Assembly: GCA_023548195.1 (NCBI GenBank)
Contig: JAJHZJ010000252.1
Coordinates: forward strand, 1,748,895-1,812,894
Length of the DNA: 64,000 nucleotides
Direction: 5' to 3'
Source: Bettongia penicillata ogilbyi
Taxonomy: Eukaryota > Chordata > Mammalia > Diprotodontia > Potoroidae
The notes beneath the pieces are model-generated. The model did not search any database. It was not told where the DNA came from and saw only the letters and a list, made by a program, of their open reading frames with translations. Shown here piece after piece: positions 22,920-34,429 of the stretch (the first letter of the stretch is position 1; every line of letters starts with the position of its first letter). The position numbers and the translations under genes are program-made.

Positions 22920-23849
22920 TGGTTTGTTCTTTCCCCTCCACGCCAATCCCCTTTCTTTTTATTTTTAGGGCTTCAATATTCACATCATTGTACTTTCAAA
23001 TACCCTGGCTTTTTAGCTCGTCTTCTCAACTCCCATGATCTTCACCCTCACTCCACGTTAGCCACAAACAAGGATTTGATCCAGCTCTGACAGGTAAGCA
23101 AACTTTTGACTTGATCTTGGGACCCAGGTTGCATATTAGGTCGATCTTGGGACCCAGGTTGCATAATAGGACACTTCATAATCTTCTGGTTACTTCCCTC
23201 AACCCACTCACAGGTACCTTCCCACCCTCACTTTCAGCCTTCCTTTATGTGCCCATCTTTCCCCAAAGAAATATAAGCTTCCTGAGGCCAAAGACTGTGT
23301 TACTTGCTTGTATTTTCACATGGTACCTGGAATTAAATTATTATTTCTCTCTGTCTCTCTATCTCATCTAAAATCTGAAATTCCTCTAACCATGACCTTC
23401 TCTCCTTCCATCTAGCCCTATGCCTTACCCTTCCTAAACTTAGTTTTTGTCCTTCTGGCAGCCATTCATCATTCTAACCTTCCCTGCTTTCACAGTCCAT
23501 CACCCCTGCTCTTGCTTCACTTTTCTCTTTTTACGATCTTTTCATGTTCAATTTTATGTTTTTGTCAACCCTCAACCTTGCCCCCATGTCCTCTCACATT
23601 TAATTCCTTTCTAAAGCCCAATTCTATATTGCCACCTACCATCTAACTTCATTTCCCTTCTTCATGTATTGCTGACTGCTACTGGAAGAAGTCAGACAAC
23701 CATGCAGTTTGCTTCTGAAGTCTTTCAGTCCTTTTACGTTTTCCTGAATGACTTCCATTTAAACCTCCCACAGTGTATGTATTCCAAATCTTTTCTCCCC
23801 TCTTCATCACCTATACTTACCTTCCCTTCTCTCACCTTCCCCCTTCTTT
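22920..23849 (+). repeat. L2 LINE ORF2 remnant, left half (split by L1)
   Basis: The forward strand carries decayed L2 ORF2: a block reading NIHIIVLSNTLAF and, in another frame, NSHDLHPHSTLATNKDLIQL. Further on is aaaatctgaaattcctctaa, and then C-rich coding-like sequence up to 23,849. The chain resumes at 30,716 with aatacaaagaccatccattc. The L1 insertion therefore split one L2 copy. It has many frameshifts and stops. Confidence 0.6.
23113..23172 (+). repeat. 30-bp tandem duplication
   Basis: The unit gatcttgggacccaggttgc followed by atattaggtc occurs twice head to tail (23,113-23,142 and 23,143-23,172) with very few differences. It lies inside the L2 remnant and looks like a recent local duplication. 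Confidence 0.85.
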
Positions 23850-24209
23850 GACACTTTTTCTTTTTTTATTAATTAATTTGTTTTCAGTTTTCTACAATCA
23901 TTTCCATAAATCTTAGATTTTCTCTCCCTCCCTCTCCACTCCCTCCCCAAGTTGGCATGTAATCTTATATGAATTCTACACATACATTCACTGAATATAT
24001 TTTCACCTTAGTTATGTTGCATGGAAGAATTAAAATGAATGGGAAAAACCAAATGAAAACAAAACAAAACAGACCAGAAAAATAGACTGCTTCATTCTAC
24101 AATCCAGTTCCATACTTCTTTCTCTGGATGTGGAAGGCCTCAAGAATTCATTGGGAATTTTTTAGGTCCTTGCATTGCTGTGAAGGGCTGTCTACCAGAA
24201 AAATTCCTC

Positions 24210-27200
24210 TCACACTGTGGCTGTTGCTGTGTACATAGTTCTGCTGGTTCTGCTCCTTTTGCTCAGCATCAGTTCACATAAGTCTTTCCAGGCCTCTCTG
24301 AAGTCTTCCTGTTCATCATTTCTTACAGCACAATAGTATTCCATTACATTCATATACAACAACTTGATCAGCCATTCCCTAACTGACAGGAATTCCCTTG
24401 ATTTCCAGTTTTTGGCCACCACAAAGAGAGCTGCTATAAATATTTTTGCACATGTGGGACCCTTTCCCATTTTTATAATCTCTTTGGGATACAGTGCTAG
24501 AAGTGATATTGCTGAATCAAAGGGTGTACACAGTTTTGTAGCCCTTTGTGCATAGTTCCAAATTGCTCTCCAGAATGGTTGGATCAGCTCACAGCTCCAC
24601 CAACAATGAATTAATATTCCAACTCTCTCACATCTTCTCCAACATTTATCATCTTCCTGTTTTGTCATGTTAGTCAATCTGATAGGTGTGATGTGGTACT
24701 TCAGAATTGCTTTGATTTGCATCTCTCCAAAAAGTAGTGATTTAGAGCATTTTTTTCATGTGAGTATGGATAGCTTTAATTTCTTCCTCTGAAAACTGCC
24801 TGTTCATATCCTTTGACCATTTATCACTTGGGGAATGACTTGTATTCTTGTACATTTGACTCAGTTCTCTACATATTTTAGAAATGAGGCCTTTATCACA
24901 GACACTAGTTATAAAAATTCTTTCCCAGTTTTCTGTTTCCCTCCTAATCTTGATTGCATTGGATTTGTTTGTACAAAAACTTTTCAATTAAATGTTATCA
25001 AAATTATCCATTTTGTACTTCATAATGTTCTCTATCTCTTATTTGATCAAAAATTTCTCCATTCTCCATAAATCTGAAAAACATAATATTCTTTGCTCCC
25101 CTAATTTCTTTATAGTATCAATCTTTATACCTAGATATTGTATCCATTTGGATTTTATTCTTGCATACTATGTCAGGCATTGGTCTATGCCCAGTTTCTG
25201 CCACACTGTTATCCAGTTTTTCCAGCAGTTTTTGTCAAACAGTGACTTCTTACCCCAGAAGCTGGGGTCCTTGGGTATATCAAATAGTATATTGCTATAT
25301 TCATTGACTACTGAAGAGTACCTAACCTATTCCACTGGTCTACCCCTTTATTTCTTAGCCAGTACCAAGTGGTTTTGATGATTGCTGCTTTATAATACAA
25401 TTTGAGATCTGGTATGATTAGGCTATCTTCCCTACCATTTCTTTTCATTAGTTCCCTTGATATGCTGGAACTTTTGTTCTTCCAGATGAATTTTGATATT
25501 ATTTTTCTAGTTCTAGAAAATACTTGTCTGGTAGTTTGATTGATATGGCACTGAATAAGTAAATTAATTTAGGTAGAATTGTCATTTTTATTATATTAGC
25601 TCTACCTACCCATGAGCAACTGATGTTTTTCCACTTACTTAGATATGACTTTATTTGTGCAAAAGGTGTTTTGTAATTGTGTTCATTCATATAGTCCCTG
25701 GGTTTGTTTTGGCGGGTAGGCTCCCAGATATTTTATAGTGTCTACCGTAGCTTTAAATGGAATTTCTCTTTCTGTCTCTTGCTGTTGGACTTTGTTAATA
25801 AGATATAGAAATGCAGATGATTTATGTGGGTTTATTTTGTAACCTGCAACTTTGCCAAAAGTGTTTATTATTTCAAGTAGTTTTTCACTTGATTCTCTGG
25901 AATTCTCTAAGTATATCATCTGCAAAGAGTGATACCTTAGTTTCTTCTTTGCCTATTCTGATTCCTTCAATTGCTTTTTGTTCTCTTATTTCTACAGCTA
26001 ACATTTCTAATACCATATTGAATAACAATAGTGATAATGGACATCCTTTTTTCACCCATGATCTTATTGGAAATGCATCTAGTATATTCCCATTACATCG
26101 AATGCTTGCTGATTGCTTTGAGGTAGATCCTGTTTATTATTTTATAGAAGGCTCCATGTATTCCTATGCTCCCCAATGTTTTCAATAGGAGTGGGTATTG
26201 TATTTTATCAAAAGCTTTTTCTGCATCTATTGAGATAATCATATGGTTTCTGTTAGTTTTGTTGTTGATATGATCAATAATACTGATAGTTTTCCGAATA
26301 TTGAACCAGCCCTGCATTCCTGGTATAAATCCTACCTGATCATAATGTATTATTCTCATGATAAGTTGCTGTATTCTTTTTGCTAATATCTTTAAAATTT
26401 TTGCATCTATATTCATTAGAGAAATTGGTCTATGATTTGGTTTCTCCTTTTTGGCTCTTCTTGGTTTAGGTATCAGAACCATATATGTATTATAAAAAGA
26501 ATTTGGTAGGACCTCTTCTTCACCAAATTTCCCAAATAGTCTGTATAGTATTGAAATTACATGGTCTTTAAATGTTTGAAAGAATTCACATGTAAATCCA
26601 TCTGGGCCTGGAGATTTTTTCCTAGGGAGTTCATTGATGACTTGTGATTTCTTTTTCTGAGATGGGGCTATTTAAGTATTCAACTTCCTCTTCTGTTAAT
26701 CTGGGCAATTTGTTTATTTTTTCAATATTCATCCATCTCACTTATATTGTCACATTTATGGACATACAGTTGGGCAAAGTAATTTCCAATTATTGTTTTA
26801 ATTTCCTCCTCATTGGAAGTGATTTCACCCTTTTCATTTTTGATATTGGTAATTTGGTTTTCTTCTTTCTTTTTTTTTTTAAATCTAATTGGCCAAAGGT
26901 TTATCAATTTTAATGTTTTTTTCATAAAACCAAATCTTCATTTTATTTTTTAGTTCAATAGTTTTCTTAATTTCAATTTTGTTAATCTCTCCTCTGGTTT
27001 TCAGTATTTCTAATTTGGAATTTACTTGGGGATTTTCAATTTGTTCCTTTTCTATCTTTTTCAGCTGCATACCCAATTCGTTGATCTCCTTTTTCTCTAT
27101 TTTATACATGTAGGCAGTCAGTGATATAAAATTTCTCCTAAGAACTGCTTTTGCAGTATCTCGTAAGATTTGGTAGGTTGTCTTACTATTGTCATTCTCT

Positions 27201-28054
27201 TGAATGAAGTTGTTGATTGTTTCTACGATTTGTTGTTTAACCTACTCATTCTTTAAGATTAGATTATTTAGTTTCCAATTAATTTTTGGTCTATCTTTCC
27301 ATGGTCTTTTATTACATATAATTTTTGTTGCTTTATGATCTGAGAAGGATGCATTGACTATCTCTGCCTTTCTGCACTAGGTTGTGAGGTTTTTATGCCC
27401 TAATACATGGTCAATTTTTGTATATGTACCATGTACTGCTGAGAAAAAGGTACATTCCTTTCTGTCCCCATTCAATTTTCTCCAGAGATCTATCATATCT
27501 ACCTTACTCAGAGTTTTATTCACCTCTATATCTTCTTTCTTGTTTATTTTGAGATTAGATTTATCAAGTTCAGAGAGGGGGAGGTTGAGGTACCCCACTA
27601 CTATAGTTTTGCTGTGTATTTCTTCCTGTAACTCTTCTAAGAATTTGGATGCTATACCATTTGGCGCATATATGTTTAGTAATGATATTGCTTCGTTGTC
27701 TATGGTGCCTTTTAGCAGGATATAGTTTCCTTCCTTATCTCTTTTGATTAGATCTATTTCTGCTTTTGCTTTGTCTGAGATTAGAATTGCTATCCCTCCT
27801 TTTTCAGCTGAAGCATAATAAATTCTGCTCCAACCTTTTACCTTTACCCTGCGTGTATCCCCCTGTTTCAAATGGGCATCTTGTAAACAATATATTGTTG
27901 GTTTATGGTTTTTAATCCATTCTGCTGCCTGCCTCTGTTTTATGGGAGAGTTCATCCCATTCATATTCACAATTATGATTACTATCGGTGTCTTTCCCTC
28001 CGTCCTCTTTCCCCCATTTGTGCTTTTTGTTCTCCATTCTCCCTTCCCCTCCAA
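24210..28054 (-). pseudogene. L1 ORF2 remnant (endonuclease, reverse transcriptase, Cys-rich end)
   Basis: The endonuclease domain (about 28,000-27,380) shows NMNG, then LQDAH where L1 endonucleases have QETH, KGWSRIYYASAEKGGIAIL, VGYLN where GDLN is usual, and KIDHVLGH. The reverse transcriptase (about 26,480-25,500) shows [29 protein letters not shown], and a FADD catalytic motif at 25,915-25,926 followed by a frame change to YLENSRESSEKLLEIINTFG. The C-terminus has C-x3-C-x7-H-x4-C (CWRRC...HCWWSC, about 24,600). At least eight separate frames are needed to read it, so it makes no active protein. Confidence 0.9.
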
Positions 28055-28619
28055 AATAGAATTTTAATTTTTGACCACTGTCCCCCTCAGTCTTCTCTCC
28101 CTTCTTTCAGGTCACTCTCCCTTTCACTCCCCTTTTCCTTTACTACTTCTTCTCTCCCTTTTTGCCTCTCTCTTTTTGCCTTTTCTTTTCCCTTTCCCCT
28201 CTTACTGCCTATAGAGCTAGTTAGATTTCTATAATTAGCTGAGTTTGTTGTTCTCTCCTTGAACAAAATCAGATGAGATTAAATCTCAAACAGTTCCCCT
28301 CTTTCCCTTTACTGTAATATGTTTTTGTGCCTCTTCCTGTGATAGGATTTATTTTTTTCTGCCTCCACCTTTTCACATCTCCCATTACAATCCCTTTGTG
28401 CCCTTAAATCACATTTTTTTTATCATCACATCATTTAATTTATATCCACTCGCTCTATTTATGTATATCCCTTTTAAATATCATAATAAATATACAGTTC
28501 TCATGATTAACAAGTATCATTTTTCCTTATAGGGATGTCAACGTTTGCCCATATTGAATAACAAGTTTTTCCCCTGTTTACCTTTTTATGCTTCTCTTGA
28601 GACTTACGTTTGAAGATCA

Positions 28620-29642
28620 AATTTTCTATTATTTCTGGCCTTTTCATCAGGAAGGTCTGGAAATCCCTTATTTCATTGAATGCCCATCTCCTTGCCTGAA
28701 ATGTTATGCTGAACTTTGCTGGGTAATTGATCCTTGGTTGTAATCCTAGCTCCTTTACCTTATCCCTCAGATCTTTTAATGTAGAAGCTGCAAGATTCTG
28801 TGTGATCCTGACTATAGTTTCTTGATATTTTAATTGTTTCTTTCTGGCTACTTGCAGTATTTTCTCCAGTTTGTAGTTCTGGAATTTGGAAACAATATTC
28901 GTTGGTGTTTTCAGTTTGGGATCCCTCTCAGAAGGTGATGGGTAAATTCTTTCAATGACTGTTTTGCCCTCTGAATCTCGGACTTCTGAGCAGTTTTCCT
29001 TGATGATTTCTTGGAAGATATTTTCCAGGCTCTTTTGTTATCATGGCTTTCCGGTAAACCAATAATTGTTAGATTTTGTCTCCTGGATCTATTTTCCAAG
29101 TCAGTTGTTTTCCCAGTGAGATATTTTACATTTTCTTCTATTTTTTCATTCTTTAGATTCTGTTTGACTGATTCTTGATATCTCATAGTCACTAGCTTCT
29201 ACTCCCCAATTCTAATTTTTAATAGATTGTTTTATTCAGTTAACTTTTGCATCGCCTTTTCCATTTCTCTGATTGTTTCTTTTAAAGAGTCACTTTCTCC
29301 AGTTAGGTTTTGCACTTCCTTTTCCACTTGTCAGTTTTTCCCAGTTAGGTTTTATGCTTCCTTTTCCATTTGTCCAGTTTTCCCTTTTAAGGAGCTGTTC
29401 TCTTCAGTGAATTTTTTATCATATTTTTAAAATCATTGGCCAGTTTTCCCTCTACTTTTCTAATTTGGCTTTTAAAATCCTTCTTCAAGGATGCTCTTTG
29501 GACTTGAGACCAGTTCATATTCCCTTCTGAAGTTTCAGATGGGAGTACAGTCTCAATGCTTCCCTTTTTGGTATTTGTTTTTGATCTTTGTCCCCATAGT
29601 AAGATTCTATGGTCTTTTCTTTTCTAGCTTGCTTCCTGCTCA
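28620..29642 (-). pseudogene. L1 ORF1 remnant
   Basis: A likely start MSRKQARKEKTIESYYGDKD lies at 29,642. The RRM block LENRSRRQNLTIIGLPESHD is near 29,060-29,100. The coiled-coil part (29,220-29,500) is badly rearranged, with short repeats (agttaggttt and ttccttttcca appear two or three times). Stops and frameshifts separate the pieces. Its N-terminus differs from that of the HAL1 copies, so the HAL1 family did not come from this L1 copy. Confidence 0.8.
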
Positions 29643-30305
29643 TAATGATTGCCTTTTTCCTGGCTTCTGAAAGTGGATCTACTTCTGGGGCACAGGGTGC
29701 TCTATCCCACAATTCCTGTGCTTGTAACTTGAGGCTTTCTGTATTATGGCCTCTGGTTCTTTCAGCTAGAAGCTAAAATGCTGTGGCTTACCTGGTGCTG
29801 AACTGACTGGTGTGACAAAACAGAGGTCAAGTGAAGTCTTTCTGAGTTTCCCCAGAGTTACACTGGAACTGGCTGCGTGAAATGTGGGGGAGGGGTGGTC
29901 TAGGTGCATGAGGTCTTCCCTCCTGAGCTAGAGCACAGGCAGGCTCAGTGGTTGTTGAACCCCATCTGTGCTAGTGTCTTCCTGATTCCCCTGGTTGTGC
30001 TAAGGCATGCCTGGGGTCCTGGTGTTGGCGCTTAGGGCCTCCACTCCCCTGGGACTCAGGATCTCCTCCAGGTTCACTGAGGTAGGACTGTCTGGGATAG
30101 CTCCAGTCCTTCACTGATCCCCTTCAGCCATAGCAAGAGGGACCCTCCTTTGCAGTTTTCCTGGCCTCTCTGTCTAAGAGACTGTTTATCCCTTTGGCTG
30201 ATCCCACTGTTCCAGGATTTTTCCTGGGGAAATATTCTCTGGGTTTTTCAAGGTTAACAAGGGGAGGGGGATAGCATTTATAGATCACTCTTCCATCTTG
30301 GCTCC

Positions 30306-30715
30306 CAGAAGTTCAAGTAGGTGAGTTACAGACATGTAATCTGTGGGCTGATAGTCTCAGGAGCTGTTGTTGCTGTTATCTAGGGTTCTGTGCTTCTCTC
30401 TTCCTCACTTCCACTGGACTCTCTTCCTGGACTGATATGCTTGAGAATCCACAGTGCTGCTGCTACTTTAGACCACCCAGGACTTCCTGCTAGGCTTTGC
30501 TATAGCAGGGTCTGTGCTGGTACAGCCTGTGACTGTGTGCTTCTCCATCCCCTTCCCAAAAGATCCAGGCTGTCCTGGGCTGTAATGCTCCCACACTCTG
30601 TGTCCTAGTGGATTCTGTCATGCTAAAATGTGTTCAGATTCTCTTTTTAGAGGTATCTGGAGTTTGTCTCAAAGCTTAGGTGAGTACAAGCTCTCACTCC
30701 ATCATCTTGGCTCCA
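30306..30715 (-). promoter_or_regulatory. extra upstream L1-type 5'UTR block
   Basis: A second L1 start (atggagccaagatgatgg on the reverse strand) sits about 410 bp upstream of the start at 30,305 (gggagccaagatggaag). The block between them is GC-rich, has no coding potential and is not flanked internally by target-site duplications. It may be a second promoter unit gained by this L1 lineage, or the remains of an earlier insertion at the same site. L1 5'UTRs hold the internal RNA polymerase II promoter; activity here is inferred only. Confidence 0.45.
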
Positions 30716-31535
30716 TTCCCCCCTACTTTTCTAAGAATACAAAGACCATCCATTCTGAGCTTTTTTCCCTCACACCAATCCCCTCAATATTACATATTCA
30801 CTCTACAATTCTACCTTCTTTTGCTCCACTTTCTTAGAAAGAGGTTGTCCTCACCAATTTCAGCCTCTCACACCATTGATCTCTTCCCCTCTCATCTCCA
30901 CTGATAGTTTGCTCCTCTGATCATTTGTTTACTTTCACTAATTTTCAGTCTCTCAGTGGCTCCTTCTATTGTCACATTGTATCATCACTCCTCCCTCCCT
31001 CTCCCCTCTCAATAAACTCCATTGGCTCCATATTACTTCTAGGATCAGACATAAAATGCTCTGTTTGGCTTTCAAATCCCTTCATAACCTAGACTTCTAC
31101 ATTTCCGGTCTTCTTATAACTTACTCCCCAGCACATGCTCTTCCATCCAGAAACATTGGATTCTTGGCTCTTCCAAGAACAAGACACTCCATCTCTTAGC
31201 ACCAGGCATTTTCCCAACTGTTCCCCCATGCCTCAAACTCTCGTCCTCCTCTGTTCCACCTTCTGATTTCCTCAACTTCCTTCAAATGCCAACTAAAATC
31301 TCATCTTTTATTGGAGCTTTCACCAACCCCTTTTAATTCTAATATTTTCTCCTGTAATCATTTCCTATTTATCCTGTACATAGCTTGTTTGTACATATCT
31401 TTTTGCATGTTGGTTCCACCACTGGATGGTGAACTCCCTCAAGGTAGGAGTTGTCTTTTTTCTTTCTTTGTATCCCCAGTGCTTAGCACAATGCCTGGAA
31501 CAAAGTAAGCACTCAATAAATGTTTATTTACTAAC
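30716..31535 (+). repeat. L2 LINE, right half (continues from 22,920-23,849)
   Basis: The reading NTKTIHSELFSLTPIPSILH (about 30,733-30,795) continues L2 ORF2. An internal deletion probably lies near 30,950. The 3' part follows: aactccattggctccatatt, gaacaagacactccatctct, and the tail tatccccagtgcttagcac, cactcaataaatgtttattt. Frames are broken by stops. Confidence 0.75.
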
Positions 31536-31539
31536 TTTG

Positions 31540-31905
31540 GTCAAGCTATCCCCCATACCTAGAATCTGCCTCTTGTTTAGCTACCCCTCTTGGAATCCCT
31601 AGCTCCCTTTCAAGGCTCAACTCAAGTATTAGAACCCACAGAATGACTTTCCTGCTTGCCCCAGTTGTTAATATTCTTCCTCCCCCTCTTCCAACAATGA
31701 ATCTAGATATACTTTGTATGTTTTGTATTAACTTGCCTATGAGAATAATTTTTCCCCTCCCCAATCTTTCTCCCTTGAAGTAAGCTTCTCACAAATGGGG
31801 ACTGTTTCATTTTTGTCTTCGAATCTCCAGCACTTACCTAATACAGTGCCTGAAATACAGTAGGTCCTTTATGAATGTTCGTTGAATTGAATTGAAACCC
31901 AATGG
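31540..31905 (+). repeat. second L2 3' end in tandem
   Basis: A separate L2 3' end follows directly: cccatacctagaatctgcct, ctttcaaggctcaactcaag, gaatctccagcacttaccta, cagtaggtcctttatgaatg. It is in the same orientation as the previous copy but more diverged. Confidence 0.7.
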
Positions 31906-32039
31906 GCCATCAGTCATGTAAGATTTGGAGTTCATCAATAAATTAAAATCAAAGACTACCCTCTAAGTTCATTTCACCAAATGCTTTCCTTTTAACAGTC
32001 TTTTATTCCTGTTAGTGAGCAGTCTAGTCTCCCAAAGGC

Positions 32040-32440
32040 AAGCAATTCCATTGATAAACATTTATTAAGTGCCTATTATGTGCCAGGTGCCATGCTAATT
32101 CATTCAACTGAACAAAAATTTATTAAGAGTCTGTTATGTTCTATATTCTGTGCTAGGTCCTGTCCATATAAAGACAAAAGTGAAACAATCCCTACCCTCA
32201 ATGAGTTTTCATTTTACTGGAGGGATACAACACATATGCATAGCAATCTGAAGAGACAGAGACATTAATAATTGACTGAACAAAATCATGAATGAATGCA
32301 TGAGTGAAGCATTTATTAAGCACCTACTGTGTACAAAGCACTGAGCTAAGAGGTAGAGATTTAAATAGAAAAGCAAGATGGTCCCTGCTTAATTGAGGGA
32401 GACAATACACATTGAAGGTTTCAGCTACAAGTCAGGTAGA
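32040..32440 (-). repeat. L2-related segment(s), reverse strand
   Basis: Two partial units are present: aaacatttattaagtgccta then agacaaaagtgaaacaatcc, and a second gcatttattaagcacctact followed by gtccctgcttaattgaggga. These resemble the reverse complement of L2-type 3' ends. The duplication may reflect two insertions or a local tandem event. Confidence 0.5.
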
Positions 32441-32529
32441 AAAGTCCCATAGTCCTTACAGTGCACAGACAAAATAAATATTAATGCATCCCATTTAATG
32501 TTATTTCTACTGAAAATCATATAAGCTAT

Positions 32530-32766
32530 TTAACAATGAACTATTGAACTACTTAACAATGTCAAGAACTTCGGTAGCCAGAACTTTCTTTTCAGCAGCT
32601 GTGTCCACAGCACCAGCCAAAACAGTTGCCAAGCTGCATCTCTATAGGTGCTGTTTCCCAGGATGATGGATAAGGCAGCTGAGCTAGAAGGATTGCTTAC
32701 CCCCAAGGCTCTCATGTTCAGAGCCTGGACTATTTCCATCAGTGTCTGACAAGAAATGATGGGCAA
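32530..32766 (-). pseudogene. possible coding remnant, identity unknown
   Basis: One reverse frame (78 residues) contains TLMEIVQALNMRALGVSNPS. A second reverse frame gives LATVLAGAVDTAAEKKVLAT followed by EVLDIVK and a TAG stop. The two could join by a single frameshift near 32,635-32,645 into a protein-like C-terminus. A GTAAG after GAGCCTTGGG looks like a splice donor but is unsupported. I do not recognise the protein. It may be an old processed pseudogene or chance. Confidence 0.22.
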
Positions 32767-33394
32767 GTGATGGTGGTGATTTGACTTGCCTGGTACATGC
32801 TGCCTCCTCTCTCTCCCTCAGGGTGCCCCACTGCTCCAGCTAGGCTTCCTCACCTGTCCTGTGTGAGTCACTTAGTTGACAGTGATGGGAATGGCCATTT
32901 TCTCTACAGGCTTTGCAGAACTGGTGATCTGGGGATCTGGGGATATCTGCCTTAAAATGGAAGAACTTGTACACCTCAGAGGAACTTAGTAAGTATAGAG
33001 AGAAAAGTTAACACAAGTATTTTATTTTAATGTATTACTATGGCAGCACATGCACAGTATGAATTCCTTAAAAATATGAGTCATCTAATTAGCTATGTGC
33101 AATGTTTCTCAAATACAACTTATCAGTAGGTTAAAAAGTCTATGTATGCTATAGTTCCTAAGGATATTTGCATTTTAAAAGAGGGTTCTGGAAAGAGATC
33201 AGTGCATAAATTAATAGTGAAAGAATTTCAGACTTCAATGGGAGAAATATTTTTTGTAAGGGAAGACTTCTGATTATTTCTCAAATCCTTTGGCCTCAGA
33301 GTTATCACTTGAATTTCCAATGGAAATGGCTTTTCTAATGATTTAGTGCTTGAGATTCGTTCAATCTCAAGTTGGAAAGAGTTAGATTTTATTG
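32767..33394. other. unassigned stretch
   Basis: Nothing recognised. The duplicated ctggggat at 32,930-32,945 is minor. Confidence 0.4.
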
Positions 33395-33645
33395 GGGCAG
33401 TTAGATAGCACAGTGGATAGACTACAGGTCCTAAAATCAGGAAGACCTGAGTTTAAATCCAGCCTCAGACACTTACTAGCTATGTGACCCTGGGAAAATT
33501 ACTTAACCCTGTTTGCCTCAGTTTTGTCATCTGTAAAATGACCTGGAGAAGGAAATTGCAAACCACCCCAGTATCTTTGCCAAGAAAATGCCCTATGGGG
33601 TCACTGAAAATTGGACATGACTGAAATGACTGAAGAACAATGACA
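33395..33645 (+). repeat. tRNA-derived marsupial SINE, complete
   Basis: The full chain is present: ggggcagttagatagcacag, caggaagacctgagtttaaa, actagctatgtgaccctggg, aatgacctggagaaggaaat, tatctttgccaagaaaatgc, atggggtcactgaaaattgg, acatgactgaaatgactgaa. It is the best-preserved copy of this family in the window. Confidence 0.92.
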
Positions 33646-33754
33646 GGCCCCTGAAAATAACAATAATTTTGACCAGTAGTTGCAGTATTTCCAAAGAAGA
33701 ACGTGAATCTGATTCCTTTCTAGGACATACCCAGGAGCTCTTCTACCATGGCCA

Positions 33755-34135
33755 AGCTCTTCCTCCTGAAAACTCACTCCAGTCCTGGAATGCGCACATT
33801 GGAAGTATCCTCTGCCCTTGGAGCCTCTTCCTCTGATTGGATGGCTCTTTCCAGAACACCTATTAAAAAGAAGCACCAAGTCAACCTATTCTCAACTGCC
33901 TTCAGCTTCTACCATTCTCCCTCATTGAGCGCCTTGGTCTTCCCACCACTTTTGGCTTTAGTTTATATGTGTTGTCTTCCCCTGTTAGAAAGTAAGCTTT
34001 CGAACAGCAGAAATTACATTTATTTCCATTTGCGTTTGTATTCCCAATGCTTAGTACAGTGCCTAGCAAATATTAAGCTCTTCATAAATGTTCTTTGACT
34101 GACTGTCTGAATAGATTCATTGAAGAATGAATGAT
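33755..34135 (+). repeat. repeat Z, second copy, L2-type tail
   Basis: The body matches 19,690-20,212 (cattggaagtatcctctgcc, agaacacctattaaaaagaa, tatgtgttgtcttcccctgt). The tail is L2-like (cttagtacagtgcctagcaa, cttcataaatgttctttgac). An open frame over it is not a gene. Confidence 0.6.
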
Positions 34136-34429
34136 TTAGGTTAGGTGCAAGGCAGAATTTATTATCATGAACAGTGATGAAACAGAGTGCCAAGGAAAGT
34201 TGTAGAATCTCTCTGACCTGGAAGTTCTTGAAAGGTAGCTACCATTCAATTTTTAAATACATAGTTATACACAACTATCTATAAAGCACTGGCCTGGAGA
34301 CAGTAAATAGGCAATGTAAAGTTTAAGTAAGTCCATGCCCACATTGACCTTACTGTCAAATAAGGGGATAATTGCATTAATTTCCTATATGACCAAGATT
34401 ATTTGTCCATTCCTTCTCATTCACTTTTC

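Larger units (their letters stand above)
23850..30715 (-). mobile_element. near-full-length marsupial L1, inactive
   Basis: On the reverse strand the order is 5'UTR (30,715-29,643), ORF1 remnant, a short linker, ORF2 remnant (about 28,054-24,210), and 3'UTR ending in a T-rich run at 23,850-23,880. Acttttt/acttttc at the two ends is a weak target-site duplication. The L2 chain continuing on both sides supports these limits. Two L1-type starts (gagccaagatg) occur, at about 30,711 and 30,305. Both ORFs carry many stops and frameshifts. Confidence 0.88.

Noticed and set aside
27377..28054. 225-residue reverse open frame that could be taken for an intact gene
   Set aside because: It is the endonuclease part of the decayed L1 ORF2, with active-site changes and stops on both sides.
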